From NCBI GenBank assembly GCA_017745175.1, contig JAGHZY010000025.1:1-64000 (forward strand): a stretch of 64,000 nucleotides of DNA, read 5' to 3'. The translations under genes and the position numbers were made by a program. Of the stretch, positions 27,590 to 36,201 are shown piece after piece. How positions within the stretch are numbered: position 1 is the first letter of the stretch; every line of letters starts with the position of its first letter. The notes under the pieces are model-generated. The model did no database searches, was not told the origin of the DNA, and saw only the letters and a program-made list of their open reading frames with translations. Source of the stretch: Sphingopyxis sp. (GTDB taxonomy: Bacteria > Pseudomonadota > Alphaproteobacteria > Sphingomonadales > Sphingomonadaceae).

Positions 27590-29038
27590 ATGAAGTTCGC
27601 AAACAAGATTGCGGCGGGTGCCGGGGCCGCGAGCCTCGCGCTGTTCGCCGCGCTGCCCGCCTGGGCGCAGGAAGCCGCCGCGCCGGCTGCCGCCCCGGCG
27701 GCTCCCGCCCCGTTCACGCCGACGGCCGAGATGGTCAACAAGGGCGACGTGGCATGGATGCTCGTCGCTTCGGCTTTGGTGCTGATGATGTCGGTGCCCG
27801 CGCTGGCGCTTTTCTATGGCGGCCTTGTCCGCGCCAAGAACATGCTTTCGGTGCTGATGCAGGTGCTGACCATCGTCTGCGTCGCCGCCCTTGTCTGGTT
27901 CAGCTGGGGCTATTCGATGGCCTTCACCTCGACCGGCACGCCGTTCCCGACACTATTCGGCGGGCTCGACAAGGCGTTCCTCGCGGGCGTCGATGTCAAC
28001 ACCTTCGCCGCCACCTTCTCGAACGGGGTCTATCTGCCCGAATATGTCTTCGTGATCTTCCAGATGACCTTCGCCTGCATCACGCCGGCGCTGATCGTCG
28101 GGGCGTTCGCGGAGCGGGTAAAGTTCACGCCGCTCATCATCTTCACGGTGCTGTGGCTGACGCTCGCCTATTTCCCGATCGCGCACATGGTCTGGTACTG
28201 GGCCGGCCCGGACTTCCTCCACGCCGCGCCGGATGACATGGGCCTGCTGTGGGGCTGGGGTGCGCTCGACTTTGCCGGCGGCACCGTCGTCCATATCAAC
28301 GCGGGCATCGCCGGTCTGGTCGGCTGCCTCGTGATCGGACCGCGCATCGGATATAATTCGGAACCGATGCCCCCGCACAATCTGGTCATGACGATGATCG
28401 GCGCCTCGTTGCTGTGGATCGGCTGGTTCGGCTTCAACGCCGGCTCGGGCCTCGAAGCCAACGCCTTCGGCGCGCTGGCCTTCATCAACACGCTCGTCGC
28501 CACGGCAGCGGCAGGTGTGACCTGGGCGGTCATCGAGCAGGTCGTGCACAAGAAGCCCTCGCTCCTGGGCGGTGTTTCGGGCGTCGTCGCCGGTCTGGTC
28601 GCGATCACGCCGGCGGCAGGCTTCGCCCATCCCGGCACCGCGATCATCCTCGGCGCCGTCGCCTCGCTGGTCTGCTTCTTCTTCGTCACCACCGTGAAGA
28701 GGAAACTCAAATATGATGACTCGCTCGACGTGTTCGGCATCCACGCCGTCGGCGGCATTGTCGGCGCGATCGGCACCGGCTTCGTCGCCAATCCGGCCTG
28801 GGGCGGCCAGGGCTGGATCGATTACACCGCGCCCGTCGCCAAGGCCGGCGAGTTCGACCTCGCGGGTCAGGTGATGACGCAGATCTGGGCCGTCGGCACC
28901 ACGGTGCTGTGGACCGGCGTGGTCAGCGCGGTGCTGTTCCTCGCACTCAAATACACCATCGGCCTGCGCCCGTCGGCGGACGTCGAACAGGAAGGGCTCG
29001 ACCTCGCCGAACATGGGGAGCGCGCCTACAATATGTGA
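27590..29038 (+). CDS. amtB: Ammonium transporter AmtB
   Basis: A 482-residue ammonium channel. A signal peptide (cleavage near AWA, residue 26) and an alanine-proline linker to residue 43 precede 11 membrane segments. Family marks are LALFYGGLVRAKNMLSV, the pore histidine region GTVVHINAG, and the second pore histidine in DVFGIHAVGGIVGAIGTG. It forms trimers in the inner membrane, regulated by GlnK binding. ATG 27590 has a GGGGAAG ribosome site; an ATG at 27572 is also in frame. A cluster of hairpins and terminators follows. Confidence 0.97.
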   Translation: MKFANKIAAGAGAASLALFAALPAWAQEAAAPAAAPAAPAPFTPTAEMVNKGDVAWMLVASALVLMMSVPALALFYGGLVRAKNMLSVLMQVLTIVCVAALVWFSWGYSMAFTSTGTPFPTLFGGLDKAFLAGVDVNTFAATFSNGVYLPEYVFVIFQMTFACITPALIVGAFAERVKFTPLIIFTVLWLTLAYFPIAHMVWYWAGPDFLHAAPDDMGLLWGWGALDFAGGTVVHINAGIAGLVGCLVIGPRIGYNSEPMPPHNLVMTMIGASLLWIGWFGFNAGSGLEANAFGALAFINTLVATAAAGVTWAVIEQVVHKKPSLLGGVSGVVAGLVAITPAAGFAHPGTAIILGAVASLVCFFFVTTVKRKLKYDDSLDVFGIHAVGGIVGAIGTGFVANPAWGGQGWIDYTAPVAKAGEFDLAGQVMTQIWAVGTTVLWTGVVSAVLFLALKYTIGLRPSADVEQEGLDLAEHGERAYNM

Positions 29039-29123
29039 CGAGACAGGATACCCGTCGCCGTACGCTCTCTCTCCTTTCAAACGGCGGCGGCGGGGTCCTA
29101 CGGGGTTCCTCCTGCGAACCACT

Positions 29124-29153
29124 GGCCGGGGTTTGGTCCCCGGCCATTTTTTT
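29124..29153 (+). terminator. Rho-independent terminator after amtB
   Basis: GGCCGGGG, a 6-base loop and CCCCGGCC form a perfect 8-bp stem followed by A and seven Ts. It lies 85 bp past the amtB stop and is a strong intrinsic terminator for glnK-amtB. Confidence 0.9.
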
Positions 29154-29199
29154 GTGGCCGGAACGGCCACTGGCCGGGGCTCAAGTCCCGGCTTTTTTT
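29154..29199 (+). terminator. Hairpin plus second terminator after amtB
   Basis: Directly after the first terminator come a perfect 7-bp hairpin (GTGGCCG, GAA, CGGCCAC) and a second terminator hairpin (GCCGGG with CCCGGC, loop 8) followed by seven Ts. CCACTGGCCGGGG occurs in both terminators (29119 and 29167), so one probably arose by duplication. Together they isolate the TonB receptor gene from glnK-amtB read-through. Confidence 0.75.
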
Positions 29200-29254
29200 G
29201 GGGCAGGCTCCCACTGTGGCTGCAATGCAACAGCCCGGAATGATCTTTTTTGGG

Positions 29255-29270
29255 CGGCACATTCCATGCA
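29255..29270 (+). promoter_or_regulatory. Sigma-54-like -24/-12 element before the third TonB receptor
   Basis: CGGCACATTCCATGCA keeps the invariant GG and GC doublets exactly 10 bases apart, as in RpoN promoters, with a substitution at the first base (C for T) and at the start of the -12 box. The expected start near 29282 leaves a leader of about 58 bases before the receptor ATG. No clear NtrC dyad is visible upstream, so this is weaker than the glnK promoter. Confidence 0.45.
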
Positions 29271-29339
29271 ACCTTAACGCTGCCTGCGCACTCCTTTGCC
29301 GGACCAGTCAAAGAGCTGGCTTTCAGGAGGAGAAAAAGG

Positions 29340-31797
29340 ATGCTTGCACGTTCACACATGCTCGCGGGCCTGTCGCTGGCTGCGCTCGCGACAACCGCAC
29401 CCGCGATGGCGCAGGATGCCCCCGCGAACAGCTATGACGGCAACGAGATTATCGTCACCGCAACGAAACGCGACGCCAGCCTTCAGGACGTTCCCTTCTC
29501 GATCAACGCACAGACCGAGCAGGCGATCGAGCGCGCCAATGCGAGCACGATCGAGGACCTGTCGCGCAATGTCGCGGGGCTGACCGTCCAGAACCTCGGG
29601 CCCGGGCAGAGCCAGGTGTCGGTGCGCGGCGTCTCGGCGTCTCGGCGTCTCGGCGGGCCAGATCGCGCGCGACCAGCCGGGGGTCAAGGAGCAGGTCGGC
29701 GTCTATCTCGACGAATCGGTCGTTTCGCTGTCGCTCTTCACTCCCGACCTCGACCTGTTCGACCTCAACCGCGTCGAGACGCTGCGCGGACCGCAGGGCA
29801 CGCTCTTCGGTTCGGGCTCGGTTGGCGGCACGCTCCGCTACATCACCAACCAGCCGAACATGGACCGCGTCGAAGGCAAGATCGAAGGCAATGTGAACCT
29901 TGTCGACGGCGACGATTTCGGTGGCCACCTCAAGGGCGCGATCAATCTCCCGCTGAGTTCGAAACTCGCGATGCGTGCGGTCGGCTATTATACGCGATAC
30001 GGCGGCTTCATCGATGCGCTGCGCGAAGGCGGCGGGATGACCGAGGATGTCAACAGCGGCGAACGCTATGGCGGCCGCGTGTCGCTCCGCTGGGAACCCG
30101 CCGAGGGGCTCTCGATCACACCGCGCTTCCTCTATCAGAAGGTCACGACCGACGGTTTCAACCGGCAGGAAGTCTATAATCTCTACGCCAACCGGTTCAC
30201 GACGACGCGCCCGCAGGTCGTGTTCAAGGAACGCCAGCAATATCTGCTGCTCGACGAGGGCTTCAAGGACGAGGTCAAGCTCTTCGACCTCACGATGAAC
30301 TATACGGGCGACGTCGTCGGCGTAACCTCGGTCACCACCTACACCGACCGCGACATCCTCGTCAGTCGCGATGCGAGCGCGCTCACCGGCAGCGTGTCGT
30401 CCGACCTTGGCTTTGTCGACGCCGGCATCCTGCTCCCCGCGAACCTCGTCGACAGGACCGGCGTCAAGCAGTTCACGCAGGAAGTGCGCGTCAATTCGGC
30501 GGGCGACGGCCCCTTCCAGTGGCTGATCGGCGGCTATTACGCGAATGTGAAGCGCGACTATACCCAGCGCCTGCCGACGCCCGGCTACGACCAGTATGAC
30601 GACGGCTTCCTCGCGGGCCTTTGTTCGCGGCCGGTCAACCCGGTATGCCGCTCGCCCGGCGTGCCGCTCGAATCGTCGGACCTCGCCAACGGCTTCGGCC
30701 CCGATTCGCCGTACAACGCCGACATTCCCTATGACCTGTCGCAGATCGCGATCTTCGGCGAGGTCAGCTATGATTTCACCGATCGCCTCACCGCGACGGT
30801 CGGCGGGCGTTACTATGCGTTCGACGAAAGCCGCCGCTTCGTCTCGGGCGGGCTGTTCCCGAACGGCGACAATGCGCGCGACAAGACCTCGTCGACCGGC
30901 TTTTCGCCGCGCCTGCTGCTGAGCTACGACGTCGCCGACGGCATCACGCTCAACGCGCAGGCATCGAAGGGCTTCCGTCTCGGCGGGGTCAATGATCCGC
31001 TGAACCTGCCGCTTTGCGACGGCGGCGTACCGAACGGCCCCGACGCACAAACCTTCGGCGGCCGGCCGCGCTACGACGACGAAACGCTGTGGAACTACGA
31101 AGGCGGGGTGAAGGCACAGTTCGGCGGCATCACCTTCAATGCCGCCGGCTTCTATACCAAGATCAACAATCTGCAGGTCACCGCCGACGCGGGCAGTTGC
31201 TCGTCGCGCATCGTCTTCAACGCCGACGCGCACACGATGGGGCTCGAATTCGAACTGACGGCCCGCCCGGTCGCCGGGCTCGATCTCGGCGTATCGGGCA
31301 GCTATGTCGAGGCCGAATTCGATTCGACGCTCACCCGCCCGAACGGCACGGTGATCGAGGGGATTCGCAACGGCAACCGCCTGCCCTCGGTGCCAAAGTT
31401 CCAGATCGCGGCGAACGCGACCTACAGCTTCCCCATCGACGCATCGGGGAACAGCAACGCCTTCGTCACCGCCTCCTTCCAGCATGTCGGCAGCCGTTAT
31501 ACGCAGCCGGGCGACCAGGAAAACAACCCGCGGACCTTCGTCCACGGCTTCACCTTCGGCGGCGCACCAATCGGGTCGGCGACGACGCTCGACCTCAAGC
31601 TGCCCGACTATCAGCTGGTCAACATCGGCGCCGGAATCGAGCTTCCCGACGAGCTCGAGATCTCGGTCTATGTGAACAATCTGCTCGACGAAAATGCGCT
31701 GCTCGCCTTCGACCGCGAACGCGGCGGGCGCGCCCGCCTCGGCTTCGCGACGAACCAGCCGCGGACCTTCGGCGTCACCGTGCGCAAGGGCTTCTGA
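29340..31797 (+). pseudogene. TonB-dependent receptor, frameshifted by an octanucleotide repeat
   Basis: This is a full-length TonB-dependent receptor gene (about 815 residues if repaired) read in two frames. The first part, from ATG 29340 behind a CAGGAGGAG ribosome site, encodes a signal peptide, the segment NEIIVTATKRDASLQDVPFS and the start of the plug up to VSVRGVSA. After 29631-29654 the frame shifts by +1, and the rest (GVYLDESVVSLSLF, LRGPQGTLFGSGSVGG, then the whole barrel to VTVRKGF) continues intact to 31797. As read, translation ends at 30179. With one or four repeat copies the gene would be whole. No other lesion is visible, which suggests a recent or reversible switch. Sequencing error remains possible. 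The ligand is unknown. Confidence 0.85.
29631..29654 (+). repeat. Three tandem 8-bp repeats inside the receptor gene
   Basis: GTCTCGGC occurs three times head to tail, preceded by a partial copy (CGGC). Relative to one copy, three add 16 bp and shift the frame by one. The plug motif VSAGQIARD is in frame only with one copy or with four (24 extra bp). Unit length not divisible by three is the classic arrangement for phase variation by slipped-strand mispairing. Confidence 0.9.
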
Positions 31798-31808
31798 GGG
31801 ACGGTGAC

Positions 31809-31843
31809 GGGGCCGGATCGCAAGCCCGATCCGGCCCCTTTTT
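31809..31843 (+). terminator. Rho-independent terminator of the third TonB receptor
   Basis: A perfect 12-bp stem (GGGGCCGGATCG with its complement, 6-base loop) is followed by five Ts, 11 bp after the receptor stop codon. This ends the receptor transcript and separates it from the elements that follow. Confidence 0.9.
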
Positions 31844-31851
31844 CGCCCTGA

Positions 31852-31878
31852 AATGCTGCACAAATTTTGTGCAGCATT
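31852..31878. promoter_or_regulatory. NtrC-like palindrome
   Basis: A perfect dyad with 12-bp arms (AATGCTGCACAA and complement, 3-base centre). Its inner 17 bp read TGCAC-N7-GTGCA (31857-31873), matching the half-site sequence and spacing of NtrC binding sites in enterics. It lies about 65 bp upstream of the start expected from a weak -24/-12 candidate TGACATTAATATGGCA (31903-31918), whose -24 doublet is GA, not GG, so the promoter call is tentative. NtrC binding is inference. Confidence 0.5.
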
Positions 31879-31928
31879 GCCGTCATTTTAGCCTTTCCAA
31901 CATGACATTAATATGGCATTCATTGGGT

Positions 31929-31994
31929 CAACAGTTTCAGGAGGGGAGAGCCTGAAAGGCTGGGCCGGGACGAAAGTCCCGGCCCTCTTTTTTT
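31929..31994 (+). ncRNA. Candidate nitrogen-responsive small RNA
   Basis: About 66 bases with no reading frame between the receptor gene and the next gene. Hairpin 1 pairs TTTCAGG with CCTGAAA (31935-31957) and exposes the purine loop AGGGGAGAG. Hairpin 2 is a 10-bp stem GGGCCGGGAC with a GAAA loop (31962-31985) followed by TCTTTTTTT, an intrinsic terminator. As the receptor transcript already ends at 31843, a second terminator here implies a separate transcript. The upstream NtrC-like dyad suggests nitrogen control. No homologue is known to me. Confidence 0.45.
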
Positions 31995-32030
31995 GTGCGC
32001 AACAGAAATTCGGCTAGGAAATGGCGGTTT

Positions 32031-32510
32031 TCAGCGCCTTTTTCGCACATATCGCAGCATGGCGAAGACGCGCCAACTGCCGTCGTCCTGCAGCACCGAA
32101 TCGCTGACGACGAGCGTTCCGTCGCCTTCGAGCGCATAGGTCGAACGGCCGATCTCGACATCGGCGCTGCCCCAGTGCGTCCACCATTTCGCCGCATTCA
32201 CGCCGCCACCGATCATGCGCGTACGGCCGGTGCTATCGGTCCATTTTCCGTTCACGCGCCCCTTCGGATCGAAGGCATAGGTCGCGTTCGCCGTATAGGA
32301 TAGCGGGGGCGTCCCGGCGACGTTCAGACGATAGGAAAGCGTCGTCGCGCCGGCTGCGTCCGGCGCGATGTCGAGCGTCGCCGTCGCAGGCCTGCCGAAC
32401 GCCTCGCCCTCGCCGGCCCAGCTGCCATGCCACGCCGAAAGCGACGGGGCCTCGGCGGCAGGCGCCGCGGACGCGACCAGCGCCGCGGCGGCCCACCCGG
32501 CGATCGTCAT
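32031..32510 (-). CDS. Exported hypothetical protein
   Basis: A 159-residue protein with a short signal peptide (MTIAGWAAAALVASAAPAAE, cleavage near residue 19) and a beta-rich body (WHGSWAGEGEAFGRPATATLDI, YALEGDGTLVVSDSVL) that recalls lipocalin or beta-barrel lipid-binding proteins; this is an impression only. Its ATG overlaps the stop of the VOC gene upstream (ATGA), so the two are translationally coupled. It does not match a family I can name. Confidence 0.7.
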   Translation of the reverse strand: MTIAGWAAAALVASAAPAAEAPSLSAWHGSWAGEGEAFGRPATATLDIAPDAAGATTLSYRLNVAGTPPLSYTANATYAFDPKGRVNGKWTDSTGRTRMIGGGVNAAKWWTHWGSADVEIGRSTYALEGDGTLVVSDSVLQDDGSWRVFAMLRYVRKRR

Positions 32511-32881
32511 TGCGCGATCTCGGACTGCGAGAACATGAAGGCGTTGCCGTCGGGGTCGTAGAAGGTGAGGAGCTTCACCAGCCCGGGGATATGCCGGATA
32601 TCGCCGTCCTGCCGCACGCCCTCGACGTCGAGGTGCGCCTTGGCTTCGACGATGTCGGCGACCTCGAACACATTGGTCGCACCGCCGCCCTGCACCACCG
32701 TCTCGACCTCGCTGAGTCCGATATTCACCCCCGCCATCGGTGTCTTCATCTCGCACCAGCCGATCTCGTCGGCGCGGTAGAGCAGTTCGCACTGCATCAC
32801 CCGCGCGTACCATGCGATCGACGCGGTCATGTCCTTCACCCCCATCGAGCAGGTGAGTTCGGATCCGATCTGCAACGCCAT
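32507..32881 (-). CDS. VOC family protein
   Basis: A 124-residue vicinal-oxygen-chelate protein: it starts MALQIGSELTCSMGVKDMTASIAWYARVM, has GGGATNVFEVADIVEA in the middle and ends LLTFYDPDGNAFMFSQ, the standard VOC close. ATG 32881 is chosen for its GGGAGG ribosome site; the longer frame from 32986 has none. It is the first gene of a two-gene unit with the exported protein and is divergent from a regulator gene, with 95 bp between them. Confidence 0.85.
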   Translation of the reverse strand: MALQIGSELTCSMGVKDMTASIAWYARVMQCELLYRADEIGWCEMKTPMAGVNIGLSEVETVVQGGGATNVFEVADIVEAKAHLDVEGVRQDGDIRHIPGLVKLLTFYDPDGNAFMFSQSEIAQ

Positions 32882-32976
32882 GCCATTCCTCCCGTCTTGC
32901 GCATCGGGCGCCGCGGGGAATCGCCGCAGCCCCATATCGCTTGCCTTGATAGTCCGGTTTGTATAGTTAGTTGCAA

Positions 32977-33519
32977 ATGCCGTCAACCACGCCCGATCCC
33001 TTGCTCGTGCAGCTTGGCAGCCACCGCTGGCTCGTACCGTTGCTCGCCGATCTTGCGGCGCACGGGGGCGCGCGCTTCGTCGAGCTGATCCACCGCCTCG
33101 GGCTGTCGCGCGACAGCCTCGCCCGCACGCTCGAGGCTGCGCAGGCGATCGGTTGGGTGCAGCGCAATCCGGGGCACGGCCACCCGCTGCGCCCCGAATA
33201 TATCCTCACCGAAACGGGCCACGCGGCCGCCGCGCGCGCGGCAACAATCGCCGACGCCCAGAGCGCGATCGGCCTGCTCCCCGGTGCCGCGACGCGCTGG
33301 GGCCTGCCGCTCGTCGCGGGGATCGGCGCGGGGCACGACCGCTTCAACGCGCTCTCGCGCCTGCTCGCCCCCGCCACGCCGCGCGCGCTGTCGCAGGGAC
33401 TCACCGCGCTCGGCAGGCACGGGCTGGTGACGCGCGAGATCCTCGACCTGCGTCCGCCGGCGAGCCGTTACGACCTCACGGAAAGCGGCGCACGGCTCGC
33501 CGCGGCGTGCGCAGCCTAG
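32977..33519 (+). CDS. Two-domain winged-helix regulator (HxlR-like)
   Basis: A 180-residue regulator with two winged helix-turn-helix domains in one chain: residues 1-85 (LGSHRWLVPLLADLAAHGGARFVELIHRLGLSRDSLARTL, then YILTETG) and residues 100-175 (FNALSRLLAPATPRALSQGLTALGRHGLV, then YDLTESGARLA). HxlR proteins normally carry one such domain and dimerise, so this looks like a fused dimer. ATG 32977 lies nine bases after a TATAGT box (32962-32967), so its mRNA may be nearly leaderless. The divergent VOC operon is the likely target. Confidence 0.8.
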   Translation: MPSTTPDPLLVQLGSHRWLVPLLADLAAHGGARFVELIHRLGLSRDSLARTLEAAQAIGWVQRNPGHGHPLRPEYILTETGHAAAARAATIADAQSAIGLLPGAATRWGLPLVAGIGAGHDRFNALSRLLAPATPRALSQGLTALGRHGLVTREILDLRPPASRYDLTESGARLAAACAA

Positions 33520-35102
33520 GCCAGCGCTGCCTTCACGAAATCGGCCGCGCGTTCGCCGATCATGATGCTCGGCGCATTGGTATTCCCCGAAACGAGGCGC
33601 GGCATGATGCTCGCATCGGCGACCCACAGCCCCTCGATACCCTTCAGCCTCAGCGTCGGGTCGACCACCGCATCGGCGTCGCTGCCCATGCGGCACGTCC
33701 CCACCGGATGATAGACGGTGTCGGCGCGGCTGCGGATCAGCGCGTCGAGCGCCGCATCATCGGCGAGGTCCACCGGGTGCCGGTCGACCCCGGCATAGTC
33801 GGACAGCGGCGGCGCCGCGGCGATGCGGTGCATCATCCGCACGCCCGCCCTCAGGGTCGCCATGTCGCGCTCGTCGGTCAGGAAACCCGGATCGATCACC
33901 GGCGCCGCAGCGGCATCGCCCGAGGCGAGCGTCACGCTGCCCCGGCTCTCGGGCCGCAGCACGCAGGCGTGGCACGAAAAGCCGTGCCCCTTCACCTTGG
34001 TGCGGCCGTGATCCTCGAGCATCGCGGGGACGAAATGATACTGGATGTCGGGTGCGGGAAGATCGGGCCGGGACTTCCAGAAGCCGCCGGCCTCGGCGAA
34101 ACAGGTCGTCATGATCCCGGTGCGCCGCTTGCGGTGCTCGAAGATCGCCTTCACCATCCGCCACGTCCCGCCCGCGCTGTCGCCGAACGGATCGGTCGAG
34201 CGCGTCTCCCAGCTCGACACATAGTCGATATGGTCCTGCAAATTCGCGCCGACGCCCGCGCGGTCGACCACCACCTCGACGCCCTTGTCCCGGAGATGCG
34301 CCGCGGGTCCGATTCCCGACAGCATCAGGATCTGCGGGCTGTTGAACGCGCCCGCCGACAGGATCACGCCGCCGCGTGCGCGCAGCGTCTCGCGCTTCGA
34401 TCCACGACGGATCACGACGCCCGTCGCGCGCCCGTCCTCGACGACGATCTTCTCGACCAGCGCCCCCGTGCGCACCGCGAAATTGCCGTGCGCGCGCAAG
34501 GGCTCGACATAGGCGCGCGCCGCCGACCAGCGCTCGCCGGCCTTCTGCGTCACCTGATAGAGGCCGAAGCCTTCCTGTTGCGCGCCGTTGAAGTCGGCGG
34601 TGCGCGGCAATTGCAGCGACGCCGCGCTCTCGACGAAGCGCCGGCTCGTCACATTGGGCCAGCGCTGGTCCATCACGTTGAGCGGGCCGTCGTTCCCGTG
34701 ATATTCGTCGGCGCCGCGTTCATTGCCCTCGCTGCGTCTGAAATAAGGCAGCACATCGGCGTAGCTCCAGCCCGTCGCGCCGAGCGACGCCCACTGGTCG
34801 TAGTCGAAGACATGGCCCCGGATATAGACCATCGCGTTGATCGCGCTCGACCCGCCGAGCCCGCGCCCGCGCGGCTGATATCCGGCGCGGCCGTTCAGCC
34901 CCTTTTGCGGCACCGTCTCATACTTGTAGTTCGACGCACTGCGGATGAAGGGCATGAAGCCCGGCGTTTTGATCAGCATATTGTCGTTGCGCCCGCCCGC
35001 CTCGACCAGACAGACCGTGCGCTTGCCATCTTCGGCGAGCCGTCCTGCCGCCGCGCTCCCCGCGCTGCCGCCGCCGATGACGATGATGTCGAACTGATCC
35101 AT
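33516..35102 (-). CDS. GMC family FAD-dependent oxidoreductase (choline dehydrogenase-like)
   Basis: A 528-residue glucose-methanol-choline oxidoreductase. The FAD motif IVIGGGSAGSAAAGRL opens the protein, followed by the GMC signature GRGLGGSSAINAMVYIRG and the second signature region GAFNSPQILMLSGIGP. The catalytic histidine is in YHPVGTCRMG and the partner asparagine in VSGNTNAPSIMIGE. It resembles BetA-type alcohol dehydrogenases that feed electrons to the respiratory chain; the alcohol substrate is not known. Its stop overlaps the end of the convergent regulator by four bases. A palindrome (35203-35264) lies upstream of its start. Confidence 0.93.
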   Translation of the reverse strand: MDQFDIIVIGGGSAGSAAAGRLAEDGKRTVCLVEAGGRNDNMLIKTPGFMPFIRSASNYKYETVPQKGLNGRAGYQPRGRGLGGSSAINAMVYIRGHVFDYDQWASLGATGWSYADVLPYFRRSEGNERGADEYHGNDGPLNVMDQRWPNVTSRRFVESAASLQLPRTADFNGAQQEGFGLYQVTQKAGERWSAARAYVEPLRAHGNFAVRTGALVEKIVVEDGRATGVVIRRGSKRETLRARGGVILSAGAFNSPQILMLSGIGPAAHLRDKGVEVVVDRAGVGANLQDHIDYVSSWETRSTDPFGDSAGGTWRMVKAIFEHRKRRTGIMTTCFAEAGGFWKSRPDLPAPDIQYHFVPAMLEDHGRTKVKGHGFSCHACVLRPESRGSVTLASGDAAAAPVIDPGFLTDERDMATLRAGVRMMHRIAAAPPLSDYAGVDRHPVDLADDAALDALIRSRADTVYHPVGTCRMGSDADAVVDPTLRLKGIEGLWVADASIMPRLVSGNTNAPSIMIGERAADFVKAALA

Positions 35103-35202
35103 GCCTGCGACTCTCCCTCGCGCCGCCTGCCGGCGGTCGACCCGGGTGCTTACATGAATGTCATTAGGAGGCGAGGCAAGGCTCTATCCTTCCTCGTTCG
35201 CA

Positions 35203-35264
35203 TCGAGCGAAGTCGAGATGCTCCTCGGAGGCGCCCGCCCTCACGGCGTCTCGACTTCGCTCGA
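35203..35264. repeat. Extragenic palindrome, family B copy 1
   Basis: A 16-bp perfect inverted repeat (TCGAGCGAAGTCGAGA and complement) with a 30-base loop in the 184-bp gap between the GMC gene and the hydroxylase gene. The same arms recur at 39767-39830. The arms are partly palindromic themselves. Nothing else is seen in this gap. Confidence 0.8.
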
Positions 35265-35286
35265 CACCAGCGGGTCTGGGGCGGCT

Positions 35287-36201
35287 TTATTCCGCGGGCT
35301 CCTCGACCAGCCGCCCCGCCGCCCAGCGTTCCCGGATCATCGCGCTCGTCGCGCGGCTGCCGTCGTGGCTCCAGCCGGGTTCGCGCCACATATAGCCGAG
35401 CTTGTGCTTCCACGGCGCCGCCCACACGTCCTTCGCGATCCCGACCCATTCGTGGACCGCGGCCCACAATATGTTGAAGCTGCCGAGCTGCTTGACGATG
35501 CCGTATCGCACCGGTTCGTCGTCGCGTTCGGCAACGAAGCTGCCGAACATCTTGTCCCAGATGATGAAGACGCCGGCATAGTTGGCGTCGAGATAGCGCG
35601 GGTTCACGCCGTGATGGACGCGGTGGTGCGACGGGGTGTTCATCACCGCCTCGAACCATTTCGGCAACCGCTTGATCGCCTCGGTATGGATCCAGAACTG
35701 GTAGATCAGGTTCAGCCCCGCGCAGAAGAACACCATCGCGGGCGGAAAGCCGATCAGGAACAAGGGCAGACGGAACAGGAAGGTCAGGCTGAAGAAGCCC
35801 GTCCACGTCTGCCGGAGCGCGGTCGAGAGATTATAATGCTGCGAGCTGTGGTGGATGACATGGCTCGCCCAGAACCAGCGCACGCGGTGCGCGCTGCGGT
35901 GAAAGGCGTAATAGGCTAGGTCGTCGAGGAAGAAGCAGAGGATCCATGCCCACCACCAGCTTTTGAACCCGATCCCAATGTCGAACAGGTGGAACTGGTA
36001 CACCCAAACCGACATGCCGATCACCGCCGCGCCGACGAAGGCGCCCGCGACCTGGCTGCCGGTGCCGAGCAGCAGCGAGGTCAGCGTGTCGCGCGCCTCG
36101 TAGCGGCTCCTGTCGCGCCGCAGCGAGACGATCATCTCGGCGATCAGCAGCAGGATGAAGGCGGGTACGGCATAGACGACGGGATCGGGAAGCTCAGGCA
36201 C
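35287..36201 (-). CDS. Sterol desaturase/fatty acid hydroxylase family protein
   Basis: A 304-residue integral membrane di-iron enzyme. Four to five hydrophobic segments and the histidine boxes are visible: FHRSAH, SHVIHHSSQHYN and SHHRVHH. This family inserts hydroxyl groups or double bonds in lipids such as sterols, carotenoids or fatty acids. GTG 36201 is the preferred start, with GGGAGA seven bases upstream; the start overlaps the end of the preceding gene by 8 bp. It is the last gene of a three-gene unit reading from 37029, so it probably belongs to the same function. Confidence 0.88.
   Translation of the reverse strand: MPELPDPVVYAVPAFILLLIAEMIVSLRRDRSRYEARDTLTSLLLGTGSQVAGAFVGAAVIGMSVWVYQFHLFDIGIGFKSWWWAWILCFFLDDLAYYAFHRSAHRVRWFWASHVIHHSSQHYNLSTALRQTWTGFFSLTFLFRLPLFLIGFPPAMVFFCAGLNLIYQFWIHTEAIKRLPKWFEAVMNTPSHHRVHHGVNPRYLDANYAGVFIIWDKMFGSFVAERDDEPVRYGIVKQLGSFNILWAAVHEWVGIAKDVWAAPWKHKLGYMWREPGWSHDGSRATSAMIRERWAAGRLVEEPAE

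Noticed and set aside
31911-31928. TGGCAT-N8-GGGT as an alternative -24/-12 promoter for the candidate small RNA
   Set aside because: The second doublet is GT rather than GC at the required spacing, so the TGACATTAATATGGCA alignment (GA, GC) was preferred, though it also has a fault.
33153-35477. 774-residue open frame opposite the GMC oxidoreductase gene
   Set aside because: Histidine- and arginine-rich shadow with no domain; the minus-strand gene has intact catalytic motifs.
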